DNA of 9,107 nucleotides. It comes from Bacillota bacterium. Its GTDB lineage: Bacteria > Bacillota > Clostridia > Lutisporales > Lutisporaceae. The notes beneath the pieces were generated by a model that saw only the letters and a list, made by a program, of their open reading frames with translations, did not search any database and was not told where the DNA came from. Position 1 is the first letter of the stretch, and every line of letters begins with the position of its first letter. The position numbers and the translations under genes were made by a program. Location: positions 1-9,107 of the forward strand of contig JAEXXN010000256.1 of assembly GCA_023405875.1 (NCBI GenBank). The letters run 5' to 3'. Positions 1 through 6,372 of the stretch are shown here, one piece after another.

Positions 1-492
1 CATTCCTCCGTGCTTGCTTCTGCTGTACACCTGAAAAAGCTTCCTGTTGACCGGATACCGGAAAAGGAAGAGCTCCTTGCCCTGGAATATTTCAACAAAC
101 TCACTTATAAGGATATGGGCCGACTTATATTTCAAGGCTCAGATGCGGAAGGCAACCGTATATATACCATAGGTAGAGGTACTTCAAAAGCCCTGATACC
201 TGCCATGATAAACCTTGCAATTACCTTGTGCAAAACCAAAGGTATAGATGAAAAATTCCTTTTCATAAACTCCTCGTCTACGGTACATCCGCTGATGACA
301 ATAGGGGGCTTCTTTTCCAGGGGCCTTCACGTGGATTTCATCGGGGTACCCCTGCTTACTACCGGAGCCCGGCTGACTTATTACAATGTAATAAACTTGG
401 TAAAAAGGGCAATGGAAATTTCTCATAGCAGCGATAACAATTGTTTTGTCGTCAATATGGATGAAAAAGGCCGACTCAGTAAATTCAACTGA
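1..492 (+). CDS. DUF3189 family protein, 5' end outside window
   Basis: The reading frame is open from base 1, giving H-S-S-V-L-A-S-A-V-H-L-K-K-L-P, so the GTG at position 10 is an internal valine and not the start. The true start lies upstream of the window. The visible 163 residues match what I remember of DUF3189, a Firmicutes family of about 150-170 residues. Its members begin with a G-x-x-HSS segment followed by an alternating A/H helix, and carry a later I-G-R-G segment (here RIYTIGRGTS). No catalytic function is established for the family that I know of, and I see no signal peptide or membrane segment in the visible part. The gene converges on the NuoF-like gene with only 22 bases between the two stop codons. 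Its last codons form part of that operon's terminator hairpin. Family assignment is from memory of the motif pattern. Confidence 0.75.
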   Translation, partial: HSSVLASAVHLKKLPVDRIPEKEELLALEYFNKLTYKDMGRLIFQGSDAEGNRIYTIGRGTSKALIPAMINLAITLCKTKGIDEKFLFINSSSTVHPLMTIGGFFSRGLHVDFIGVPLLTTGARLTYYNVINLVKRAMEISHSSDNNCFVVNMDEKGRLSKFN

Positions 493-500
493 GTCAGCCT
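464..500 (-). terminator. Rho-independent terminator of the nuoF-like operon
   Basis: Read on the minus strand, the arms at 500-488 and 480-468 pair over 13 bp with one G-U wobble (472/496) around a 7-base loop. The core is a perfect 8-bp repeat, GACTCAGT at 473-480 and ACTGAGTC at 488-495. A run of U from 468 to 464 follows directly. On the plus strand the wobble becomes a C-A mismatch and no T run follows, so the signal points to the minus strand. It lies 15 bases after the NuoF-like stop codon and inside the 3' end of the convergent DUF3189 gene, including its stop codon. Confidence 0.85.
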
Positions 501-514
501 CTTAAACAACTATC

Positions 515-2308
515 CTATTTTTTTATTATAGCCTTGAATGGACATTTCTGCATACAAACTCCGCATTTTATACATTTGCTTGAATCAATATGGTATATAC
601 TCTTCGGCTGTCCCGAGATACAGGAGACCGGACAGTTCTTTGCACAGATTCCACAGCCCTTGCACTTGTCTTCCAGTACGGTGTAGTTCAGCAGAGAACT
701 GCATACTCCCGCAGGACATCTTTTTTCCTTTATATGAGCCTCATACTCATCCCTGAAGTATCTTAGTGTCGAAAGTACAGGATTCGGAGCCGTCTGACCC
801 AGGCCGCAGAGAGCAGAGCTCTTGATGTTCCTTGCCAGGGTTTCCAGCTTCTCTATGTCTCCGTCCTCACCTTTGCCTTCAGTTATTCTTTCAAGGATCT
901 CAAGCATTCTCTTTGTGCCCTCACGGCAAGGTGTACATTTTCCGCAGGACTCATCAACTGTGAAATCCAGGAAGAATCTTGCTATATCAACCATACAGTT
1001 GTCTTCATCCATTACTATGAGTCCGCCTGAACCCATCATTGAACCAAGGGCAATAAGATTGTCATAATCTATCGGAACGTCGATCTCGCTTGCAGGTATA
1101 CAGCCGCCTGAAGGTCCGCCTGTCTGTGCAGCCTTGAATTTCTTTCCGTTAGGACAGCCGCCGCCTATTTCGTATATAACCTCTCTCATTGTCGTTCCCA
1201 TTGGAATCTCAACAAGGCCTGTGTTGTTTATCTTTCCGCCAAGGGCAAAAACCTTTGTGCCTTTGGATTTTTCTGTTCCCATGCCTGCAAACCATTCCGG
1301 CCCGTTATTGAATATCGGAGCAATATTTGCGTAGGTTTCAACATTGTTGAGTATTGTCGGTTTGCCAAACAAACCCTTTACTGCCGGGAATGGAGGCCTT
1401 GGCCTTGGCATACCTCTCTGCCCTTCTATGGATGCTATAAGTGCAGTTTCTTCTCCGCAAACAAAAGCTCCTGCTCCGAGTCTTATTTCCATATCAAATT
1501 TAAAACCGGTTCCCAGTATGTTATCACCCAGCAGTCCGTATTCACGTGCCTGGACTATGGCTATTCCAAGACGCTTTACAGCTATCGGATACTCAGCTCT
1601 GCAATATACATATCCCTTATCTGCACCGATTGCAAAACCTGCAATTGCCATTGCTTCTATAACAGAGTGGGGATCTCCTTCAAGTACGCTTCTGTCCATA
1701 AAAGCACCGGGGTCTCCTTCGTCAGCGTTGCACAGGACATATTTCTGAGTACCCTGTGACTTTGAAGCGAAATCCCACTTCATACCTGTAGGGAAACCTC
1801 CGCCCCCTCTTCCCCTGAGTCCGGATTTCTTAACTGTATCTATTACTTCTGCAGGTGTCATTGTTGTAAGCACCTTTTCCAGTGCTTTATAGCCGTCAAA
1901 AGCAATGTACTCATCAATATTTTCGGGATTGATAACACCGCAATTTCTCAAAGCAACTCTGACCTGTTTCTTGTAGAAATCTACCTCTTCGATTGCCTTT
2001 ATCCTGTTTTCCTCAACAGATTCTGCGTAAAGAAGCCTTTTAACAACTCTTCCTTTTACCAGGTGCTCCTTGACTATCTCTTCTACATCCTCAGGCTTAA
2101 CCATGCTGTAGAAGGAAGCCTCCGGGTATATTATCACTACAGGACCTAATGCACAAAGTCCGAAACAGCCCGTTCTCTCTACAACTACTTCCTTATCAAG
2201 GCCATGCTTTTTTATTTCATCTTCAAAATTCTTTGCAATAGTTTCCGAATTTGAAGAAGTACAGCCGGTACCTTTGCAAATCATGACATGGGAACGATAC
2301 ATCTCCAT
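515..2308 (-). CDS. hydB: NuoF/HydB-like NADH-binding flavoprotein of a bifurcating hydrogenase or related complex
   Basis: This 597-residue cytosolic protein has the layout of HydB, the NAD(H)/FMN subunit of electron-bifurcating [FeFe]-hydrogenases. In order: an N-terminal thioredoxin-like [2Fe-2S] domain (C11, C16, C48, C52); a NuoF core with the glycine-rich FMN/NADH segment (about 166-178, GRGGGGFPTG) and GAGAFVCGEE (about 278-287); a [4Fe-4S] site (C455, C458, C461, C501); and a C-terminal 2x[4Fe-4S] ferredoxin (C549/C552/C555/C559 and C579/C582/C585/C589). A conserved-looking CPAGVC (C531, C536) with H525 precedes the ferredoxin and could be the metal site between core and tail; that is inference. 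The ATG at 2308 has AGGAGG ten bases upstream. The family reaction is NAD+/NADH exchange with FMN and Fe-S transfer to a partner. Paralogues serve NAD-dependent formate dehydrogenases, so the partner is not fixed. The usual downstream HydA gene is absent. The symbol is by architecture only. Confidence 0.93.
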   Translation of the reverse strand: MEMYRSHVMICKGTGCTSSNSETIAKNFEDEIKKHGLDKEVVVERTGCFGLCALGPVVIIYPEASFYSMVKPEDVEEIVKEHLVKGRVVKRLLYAESVEENRIKAIEEVDFYKKQVRVALRNCGVINPENIDEYIAFDGYKALEKVLTTMTPAEVIDTVKKSGLRGRGGGGFPTGMKWDFASKSQGTQKYVLCNADEGDPGAFMDRSVLEGDPHSVIEAMAIAGFAIGADKGYVYCRAEYPIAVKRLGIAIVQAREYGLLGDNILGTGFKFDMEIRLGAGAFVCGEETALIASIEGQRGMPRPRPPFPAVKGLFGKPTILNNVETYANIAPIFNNGPEWFAGMGTEKSKGTKVFALGGKINNTGLVEIPMGTTMREVIYEIGGGCPNGKKFKAAQTGGPSGGCIPASEIDVPIDYDNLIALGSMMGSGGLIVMDEDNCMVDIARFFLDFTVDESCGKCTPCREGTKRMLEILERITEGKGEDGDIEKLETLARNIKSSALCGLGQTAPNPVLSTLRYFRDEYEAHIKEKRCPAGVCSSLLNYTVLEDKCKGCGICAKNCPVSCISGQPKSIYHIDSSKCIKCGVCMQKCPFKAIIKK

Positions 2309-2339
2309 TTAATACTAACCTCCTATATGTTCCGCCCTG

Positions 2340-2359
2340 TGACCGTTAAATAACAGTCA
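2340..2359. promoter_or_regulatory. 20-bp imperfect palindrome upstream of nuoF-like gene
   Basis: The plus-strand sequence TGACCGTTA-AA-TAACAGTCA is a 9-bp inverted repeat with one mismatch around a 2-bp centre. It sits 31 bases before the NuoF-like start, inside a 99-bp gap that is long for this otherwise tightly packed operon. No T run follows, so it is not a terminator. It could be a repressor operator or an mRNA stem that sets expression of the last gene. I found no good -35/-10 pair with it, and its half-site spacing does not fit the clostridial Rex consensus as I remember it. Function is unknown. Confidence 0.4.
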
Positions 2360-2407
2360 AACACTGCAGAACGTTTATGTTATAGTTACTTTTATAAATC
2401 CGACTTT

Positions 2408-2776
2408 CTATTTGTCTTCTGATCCTATAGTATATTCGTCAACTACCTTGCCCTGCATAATATGCTCATTAACTATCCTGATCGCTTTTGCATCAGTAAC
2501 CTTGATATAGGTAACCTTTTCTTCACCGGGCTTATAAACTTCTACTATAGGCTCCAGCCTGCACATGCCTATACAGCCTGTCTGGGCAACTACCACATCT
2601 GCCAGATTATGCTTCTTTACCTCATCCATTATCGCGAGAAGTACCGGCCTTGCACCTGCAGCTATACCACAGGTTGCCATTCCTACTACCACTCTGGTAC
2701 CGGATCTATCTTTTCTAACATTGATTGTATCCAGGGTCCTCTTTCTGATTTCTTCCAGCTCTTGAATTGTTTTCAT
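2408..2776 (-). CDS. Thioredoxin-like ferredoxin-fold protein of hydrogenase operon
   Basis: This is a 122-residue cytosolic protein with the thioredoxin-like [2Fe-2S] ferredoxin fold, related to the N-terminal domain of the NuoF-like protein. The start is the ATG at 2776, with GGAGG eight bases upstream. The ORF extends further up to 2812, but that part overlaps the preceding gene. The chosen ATG is one base after that gene's TAA, which suggests translational coupling. Only three cysteines are present: C36 in ATCGIAAGAR, and C68 and C72 in TGCIGMCRLEP. The usual second cysteine of the first pair is replaced by A/G residues. Cluster binding is therefore uncertain; it could use another ligand or have lost the cluster. 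Such small proteins often sit between the NuoE-like and NuoF-like genes in clostridial hydrogenase operons. The likely role is electron transfer or assembly with the NuoF-like subunit. Confidence 0.85.
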   Translation of the reverse strand: MKTIQELEEIRKRTLDTINVRKDRSGTRVVVGMATCGIAAGARPVLLAIMDEVKKHNLADVVVAQTGCIGMCRLEPIVEVYKPGEEKVTYIKVTDAKAIRIVNEHIMQGKVVDEYTIGSEDK

Positions 2777-2777
2777 C

Positions 2778-3341
2778 TTACACACCTCCGCGTAAATTCT
2801 CCATACCTTCATTAATATAATCTTTGATCCACATCATAACGTCGGGCTCTCCCAAAGAAACCTCGCTGCCCAGCGCAGCTCTTATCTCTCTTGTATCCAT
2901 GCAGAACTCTCTTTTGTCAATTTCATGTCTGTATACAAAATCAATAATATGATTTTCATTTGTACCCGCAAGTATAAGGCTCAACATGGTTTCAGACATA
3001 TCTCCAAGCGGAGCTCTGTCAATATGGCTCCTCTTGAAGGTTGCTGTGAGCTTTGTTCCTACGTTGATTTCCGATTCTATAGAAAGGTCTCCTTCACATC
3101 GCCTGCAAGCAGCTTGCATAAGTGATATCCCCAGGCCCACCTTTCTGCTGGTTCTTGTGGTTACAAACGGGTCCATAACCTTTTCAAGAAATCCCTTGTC
3201 CATGCCTTTGCCGTTATCCTGTATGCAAATGGTCATCCTGTCGGCTTCAGTTTCCTCCAATATGCTGATGCTTACAAGATCAGCTCCTGCTGAAACCGAG
3301 TTCTGCGACAAATCCAGAATGTGAAGTGATAAGTCCTTCAT
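2778..3341 (-). CDS. Orphan GHKL (histidine-kinase-like) ATPase in hydrogenase operon
   Basis: The protein has 187 residues. An N-terminal GHKL ATPase domain carries the N box (LDLSQNSVSAGA, N14), the G1 box (QDNGKGM, D42), an F-box-like PFVTTRT, the G2 box (VGLGISLM, about 68-75) and GTKLTATF. There is no dimerisation/phosphoacceptor histidine domain, sensor or membrane segment, so it is not a normal two-component kinase. The last 75 or so residues, from GDMSETM onward, do not match a domain I know. The ATG at 3341 lies eight bases after the NuoE-like stop with no clear Shine-Dalgarno, so translation is probably coupled. Its place between the NuoE-like and ferredoxin genes is, as I recall, common in clostridial hydrogenase operons. 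The substrate is unknown; a regulatory kinase or ATP-dependent switch acting on the redox complex or on expression is possible. Confidence 0.85.
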   Translation of the reverse strand: MKDLSLHILDLSQNSVSAGADLVSISILEETEADRMTICIQDNGKGMDKGFLEKVMDPFVTTRTSRKVGLGISLMQAACRRCEGDLSIESEINVGTKLTATFKRSHIDRAPLGDMSETMLSLILAGTNENHIIDFVYRHEIDKREFCMDTREIRAALGSEVSLGEPDVMMWIKDYINEGMENLRGGV

Positions 3342-3349
3342 CGCTATAG

Positions 3350-3820
3350 CTAAAACTTTTTAAGTATGTCGGGGATATCATCCGGCGCCAATTTACCAAA
3401 CACTTCTTCACCGATGGTCATTACCGGGGCAAGTCCGCAACAGCCAAGGCACCTGGTGGCTTCAAGCGTAAACTTGTTGTCTTCAGTTGTTTCTCCTGCT
3501 TCAATCTTGAGTTCTTCCTTGAGTCTGTCGAGCACGCCTTGAGCATCCTTAACATAACAGGCAGTACCGAGACATACGCTTATTGTGTGTTTACCCCTGG
3601 GGTTCAAGGTAAACCTTGAGTAAAAGGTAGCAACACCAAATATCTCGGCCAATGGAATATTCAGATACTCTGATATCCTCTTCTGTGCTTCTTCAGGAAT
3701 ATATCCAAACAATTCCTGGGTTTCGTGAAGAACTGGCATTAAGCCTCCCTGGATATCCTTATGGTCAATAAGTATTTCTTCCAGCTTCTCCATTTTTTCT
3801 TTCATTTCGATGTCAGACAT
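3350..3820 (-). CDS. hydC: NuoE/HydC-like [2Fe-2S] subunit
   Basis: This 156-residue protein has the normal length and layout of the NuoE (24 kDa) family. An N-terminal helical part includes LMPVLHETQELFGYIP and the FGVATFYSRF signature. A thioredoxin-like [2Fe-2S] domain follows, with C83, C88, C124 and C128 (SVCLGTACY and TRCLGCCGLAP). It is expected to pair with the NuoF-like subunit encoded downstream, its [2Fe-2S] cluster lying near the FMN. In bifurcating hydrogenases it is called HydC. The ATG at 3820 has a strong AGGAGG about ten bases upstream. It is the first gene after a 197-bp gap, so it probably starts its own transcript while also receiving read-through from upstream. The symbol is by architecture; NuoE paralogues also serve formate dehydrogenases. 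Confidence 0.93.
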   Translation of the reverse strand: MSDIEMKEKMEKLEEILIDHKDIQGGLMPVLHETQELFGYIPEEAQKRISEYLNIPLAEIFGVATFYSRFTLNPRGKHTISVCLGTACYVKDAQGVLDRLKEELKIEAGETTEDNKFTLEATRCLGCCGLAPVMTIGEEVFGKLAPDDIPDILKKF

Positions 3821-3900
3821 TAAAGGGTTCCCTCCTCTAAAATATTTATAATTGGTTTATTAACTGCATCTGATATAAATTTATCAATTATGTCCTATCA

Positions 3901-3926
3901 TATTGTATCACACAATAGATATATTT
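3901..3926 (-). promoter_or_regulatory. Candidate promoter and dyad upstream of the nuoE-like gene
   Basis: On the minus strand the hexamer TACAAT (3907-3902), preceded by TGA, forms an extended -10 (TG-n-TACAAT). A TTGTTA lies upstream with a long 20-base gap, so the -35 is doubtful. A perfect dyad TATTGT-n5-ACAATA (3901-3917) covers the -10 and could be a repressor site. It lies about 80 bases before the NuoE-like start, which leaves a fairly long AT-rich leader. The signal comes from visual inspection only. Confidence 0.4.
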
Positions 3927-3947
3927 TTAACAAATATTTTAATTTTT

Positions 3948-3985
3948 TTTCCCCTAATTGCATAAGAAACTAAACACAGGGGAAA
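3948..3985. repeat. 8-bp inverted repeat with 22-base loop in the intergenic gap
   Basis: TTTCCCCT (3948-3955) and AGGGGAAA (3978-3985) are exact inverted copies. They lie after the PHP gene and before the candidate nuoE-like promoter. On the minus strand the second arm runs into A residues, not T, so this is not a standard terminator. It might be a weak 3' stem protecting the upstream transcript or a spaced operator pair. The rest of the 3821-4017 gap is AT-rich, and I see no gene in it. Confidence 0.35.
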
Positions 3986-4017
3986 CTATCATTTTGGTCC
4001 TTTTGCATATTCAAATA

Positions 4018-4734
4018 TCATTCCCTGCAGTCCAGCTTGCCAAAAAGCTCACTGATACTCAAGCAATCCAATTCAATAAAGAATTCTCTTTCGCTGATAT
4101 CCTGAAGATAATGAGCGTCGGAGGACAGGATATATTTGTATTTATTAAGGAAAGGATATTTTTTTATCACTGCTTCAGGAGTATTCTTTTTCGATATTTC
4201 TATTGTTTTTACCTTCAGATCCGGCGGAATGAAACCAAGATTGTCAATAATGCTGAAGCCCGGCCTGTCAACATGAGCCGGAATGCATATTCCTCCAAGC
4301 CCTCTGACCAATATAAACACATCACTGACTGAGAGCACCGTCGAGGACAGCAGCAGCCTGTTCTCTTTTCCTACTATCTCATCCCTGGAATTGAAAATAA
4401 GCTGGGTTCCAAAAACCTCTTCATTATTGCGTATATCCGGCAATGAATTATACACAATTTCTGCAAACTTCATAGCTCCTTCAAGCTTTTTGAACAGGCA
4501 GACAATGTGAACCTCTTCCTTCGTCTGCACTTCCATTCCCGGAATAACCATAAGCCCATTCTCTCTGGCTATTTCTAATACTGCCGGAAGGTTTGCACAG
4601 GAATTATGATCTGTAACGGCTATTATATCAAGTCCTTTAAGCAGAGACATATTCACAATATTCCCCGGAGTCATGTCATCATCACCACAAGGGGAAAGCG
4701 CAGAGTGTATGTGAAAATCCACCGCAAATTCCAT
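4018..4734 (-). CDS. PHP-domain metal-dependent phosphoesterase
   Basis: This 238-residue cytosolic protein is a single PHP domain with its metal-binding motifs in order: DFHIHS (H8, H10), TDHNS (D42, H43), GMEV (E68), VHIVCLF (H76), PAHVDRP (H154) and SSDAHY (D206, H208). All ligands expected for a trinuclear metal site are present, so it is probably an active hydrolase of phosphate esters. Family members act on small phosphorylated molecules, nucleotides or DNA ends, and the substrate here cannot be read from sequence. An upstream in-frame ATG at 4845 would overlap the preceding gene with basic, non-homologous residues. The ATG at 4734, one base after that gene's TAA, puts DFHIHS at the N-terminus as the family expects. 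Its place beside the DRTGG and sensory-hydrogenase genes suggests a signalling role, perhaps removing a phosphorylated messenger; that is inference. Confidence 0.88.
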   Translation of the reverse strand: MEFAVDFHIHSALSPCGDDDMTPGNIVNMSLLKGLDIIAVTDHNSCANLPAVLEIARENGLMVIPGMEVQTKEEVHIVCLFKKLEGAMKFAEIVYNSLPDIRNNEEVFGTQLIFNSRDEIVGKENRLLLSSTVLSVSDVFILVRGLGGICIPAHVDRPGFSIIDNLGFIPPDLKVKTIEISKKNTPEAVIKKYPFLNKYKYILSSDAHYLQDISEREFFIELDCLSISELFGKLDCRE

Positions 4735-4735
4735 T

Positions 4736-5071
4736 TTACTCAATTCCCATCCTGCAAAGCTCTTTTGCCAGCTCATATGAGCTGTGATTGGACTGGAATA
4801 CCGGAATACCTTCATTGTCTGCCTTCTGAAGCGTTTCCGCCTCAACTTCGATTCCTTCGGGAACGATCACACAGCCAAGCTCAAGCAAAACAGCAACCGC
4901 TATTATATTTGAATGAGTCTGGACGGTTATCCATGCATCACCCTTTTTCCCATGTGACATTACCCAACTGAGCAGGTCACATATATATACACCTGTCAAT
5001 TCCTTATTGAGTCCTTCATCTCCGGCTAAAAGCTTCAGGCCCAGCTTTTCGCCTGCATCTACTATTTTCAT
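4736..5071 (-). CDS. DRTGG-domain protein (first of two)
   Basis: This is a 111-residue cytosolic stand-alone domain of the DRTGG family, known as a module attached to CBS, phosphotransacetylase or HPr-kinase-related proteins. The segment VYICDLLSWVMSHGKKGDAW (28-47) and the following WITVQTH resemble short clostridial DRTGG proteins as I remember them. The literal DRTGG string is not present. There are no membrane segments or Fe-S cysteine motifs. The start at 5071 is well supported by AGGAGGAGGT about six bases upstream, which overlaps the stop of the hydrogenase-like gene 13 bases before. The stop is one base before the PHP start, so the three genes should be translated together. The domain's ligand is unknown; a regulatory ligand- or partner-binding role is inferred from context. 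Confidence 0.8.
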   Translation of the reverse strand: MKIVDAGEKLGLKLLAGDEGLNKELTGVYICDLLSWVMSHGKKGDAWITVQTHSNIIAVAVLLELGCVIVPEGIEVEAETLQKADNEGIPVFQSNHSSYELAKELCRMGIE

Positions 5072-5084
5072 GAACTACCTCCTC

Positions 5085-6371
5085 CTAAATCTCTGTTTTA
5101 TTCTTATTTTTAAAGCTTTCCATGGTTTTGACTATACATATGGATTTCTCACTCTTTCCTCCTACAATATCCTCGGCAAAGGCTCTGCAGGTGGGAGCGC
5201 CGCAGACGCCGCAATCTATACCCGGCAGATACTTCATCATTTCCTTGATCATCTCCATTTTTTGCATGGACTTCACAATATCATTATCCAGACGCATTAT
5301 CGCTTTGGGCTCTATCGGTTCGGTCAGTCTGATAAACCCGTTTTTATACATCTCTACATGTGCTTTTATTTCCTCTTCGCTGTACAGTCGGTCCGGAAGC
5401 TCTTTTGCCAGGTTTTTCATCCGGCTTCTTGCTATAAAGGAGTTCTCAATGGTAAGCGGCCCTCCTGCGCAGCCCCCTATACAAGCCATCCCTTCAAAAA
5501 ACTCCAGGCCTTCAAGCTTATCCATCTCGATCTCTTCAAGTACCTTTATCACCTCTTGTATCCCGTCAACAGCAAGATAGTTCTCTATCCCGAGGCTCTC
5601 TCCCTGTCCTCCGGTGATAGGCCATAAAAGCGACTGCCTTGTGCTCCGGGTGATAATATTCCCATGACTGCCGCCTATATTTCTGAGTATCTCACCATAA
5701 ATAGCCTTCATGGACAGCACTCCGTCGACATATGATTTATCTATTCCCAGCGGATTTGTCACGCTGGTCATTCTGGCCGTACAGGGTGAAATGAATATAA
5801 CTCCTATATCCTCCATTTTAAGTCCGGTTTTCTTTACTGCATCGGTTTTAGCCAAACGTGCCGTTATCTCTATAGGAGTTTCAATATCCACTATATTTTC
5901 CAGAAGCTCCGGAAATCTTATCTGTATAAGCCTGAGTATAGCCGGACATGTAGAGTTGATCAAGGGACGCTTCTTGTCCGGATTGTTCAGGATAGAGCTT
6001 TTTATCACGTTGGTTATGATTTCCATCCCCAGGGAGGACTCATATATCTCATCAAACCCGACCTTTTTTACTGCTGCCAGCATCTCATTGATCCCGGCTT
6101 TTCCCGGGAACTGTCCGTACAAAACAAGAGAGGGTATTGCAATTGTATACTTGAAATCCTTTAATATATCAAGGGTGTCAGTTATCGCGCTTTTGGCATG
6201 GTTTGGACATATCCTGATGCATTCACCGCAATCTATGCATTTTTCTCCAATTATCCTTGCCTTTCCTTCCCTTAGCCGGATGGCCTCGGTGGGACAAATT
6301 TTCAAACAGCTTGTGCATCCGACACAATTATTATCATTAAGCACAACCGAGTGAAAATACTTTCCCTTCAT
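5085..6371 (-). CDS. Sensory-type [FeFe]-hydrogenase-like protein with C-terminal Fe-S domain
   Basis: The protein has 428 residues. At the N-terminus is a 2x[4Fe-4S] ferredoxin (C16/C19/C22/C26 and C45/C48/C51/C55). Next comes an iron-hydrogenase large-subunit domain holding all four H-cluster cysteines: C142 (motif L1, NSTCPAI), C197 (L2, SPCTARM), and C297 and C301 (L3, GMACIGGCAGG). A C-terminal [4Fe-4S] domain follows, with C387, C390, C395 and C412 (CX2CX4CX16C). In catalytic enzymes L1 reads TSCCP; here threonine replaces the first cysteine, the proton relay. In L2 the usual lysine is R200 and the later glutamate is S203. These changes and the C-terminal cluster fit the putative sensory clostridial groups (HfsB-like), not HydA. 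The ATG at 6371 follows the RsbW-like stop by one base with AGGTG upstream; the GTG at 6380 has no spaced binding site. The likely role is sensing H2 or ferredoxin redox state. Confidence 0.88.
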   Translation of the reverse strand: MKGKYFHSVVLNDNNCVGCTSCLKICPTEAIRLREGKARIIGEKCIDCGECIRICPNHAKSAITDTLDILKDFKYTIAIPSLVLYGQFPGKAGINEMLAAVKKVGFDEIYESSLGMEIITNVIKSSILNNPDKKRPLINSTCPAILRLIQIRFPELLENIVDIETPIEITARLAKTDAVKKTGLKMEDIGVIFISPCTARMTSVTNPLGIDKSYVDGVLSMKAIYGEILRNIGGSHGNIITRSTRQSLLWPITGGQGESLGIENYLAVDGIQEVIKVLEEIEMDKLEGLEFFEGMACIGGCAGGPLTIENSFIARSRMKNLAKELPDRLYSEEEIKAHVEMYKNGFIRLTEPIEPKAIMRLDNDIVKSMQKMEMIKEMMKYLPGIDCGVCGAPTCRAFAEDIVGGKSEKSICIVKTMESFKNKNKTEI

Positions 6372-6372
6372 T

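Noticed and set aside
10..12. GTG as start of the left-edge gene
   Set aside because: The frame stays open to base 1 and the residues before it (HSS) belong to the family motif, so the gene begins outside the window.
538..1748. Several plus-strand ORFs (66-134 codons) opposite the NuoF-like gene
   Set aside because: Antisense frames of a strongly conserved coding sequence; proline/serine-rich translations without any domain.
3901..3945. Possible Rex (NADH/NAD+ repressor) binding site
   Set aside because: Only one half-site (TTAACAA on the plus strand) is present; the partner half matches about four of seven positions, which is expected by chance in such AT-rich DNA.
3958..4332. Plus-strand ORF of 124 codons opposite the PHP gene end
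   Set aside because: It overlaps the PHP metal-site codons on the other strand, and its translation has no recognisable motif.
4735..4845. Upstream in-frame start extending the PHP protein by 37 residues
   Set aside because: It would overlap the DRTGG gene by over 100 bases and add basic residues not expected before the DFHIHS motif; the ATG at 4734 fits the operon spacing.
5007..6354. Long plus-strand ORFs (206, 152 and 214 codons) opposite the hydrogenase-like gene
   Set aside because: They are antisense shadows of a clearly recognisable Fe-S protein, have biased low-complexity composition and no ribosome binding site.
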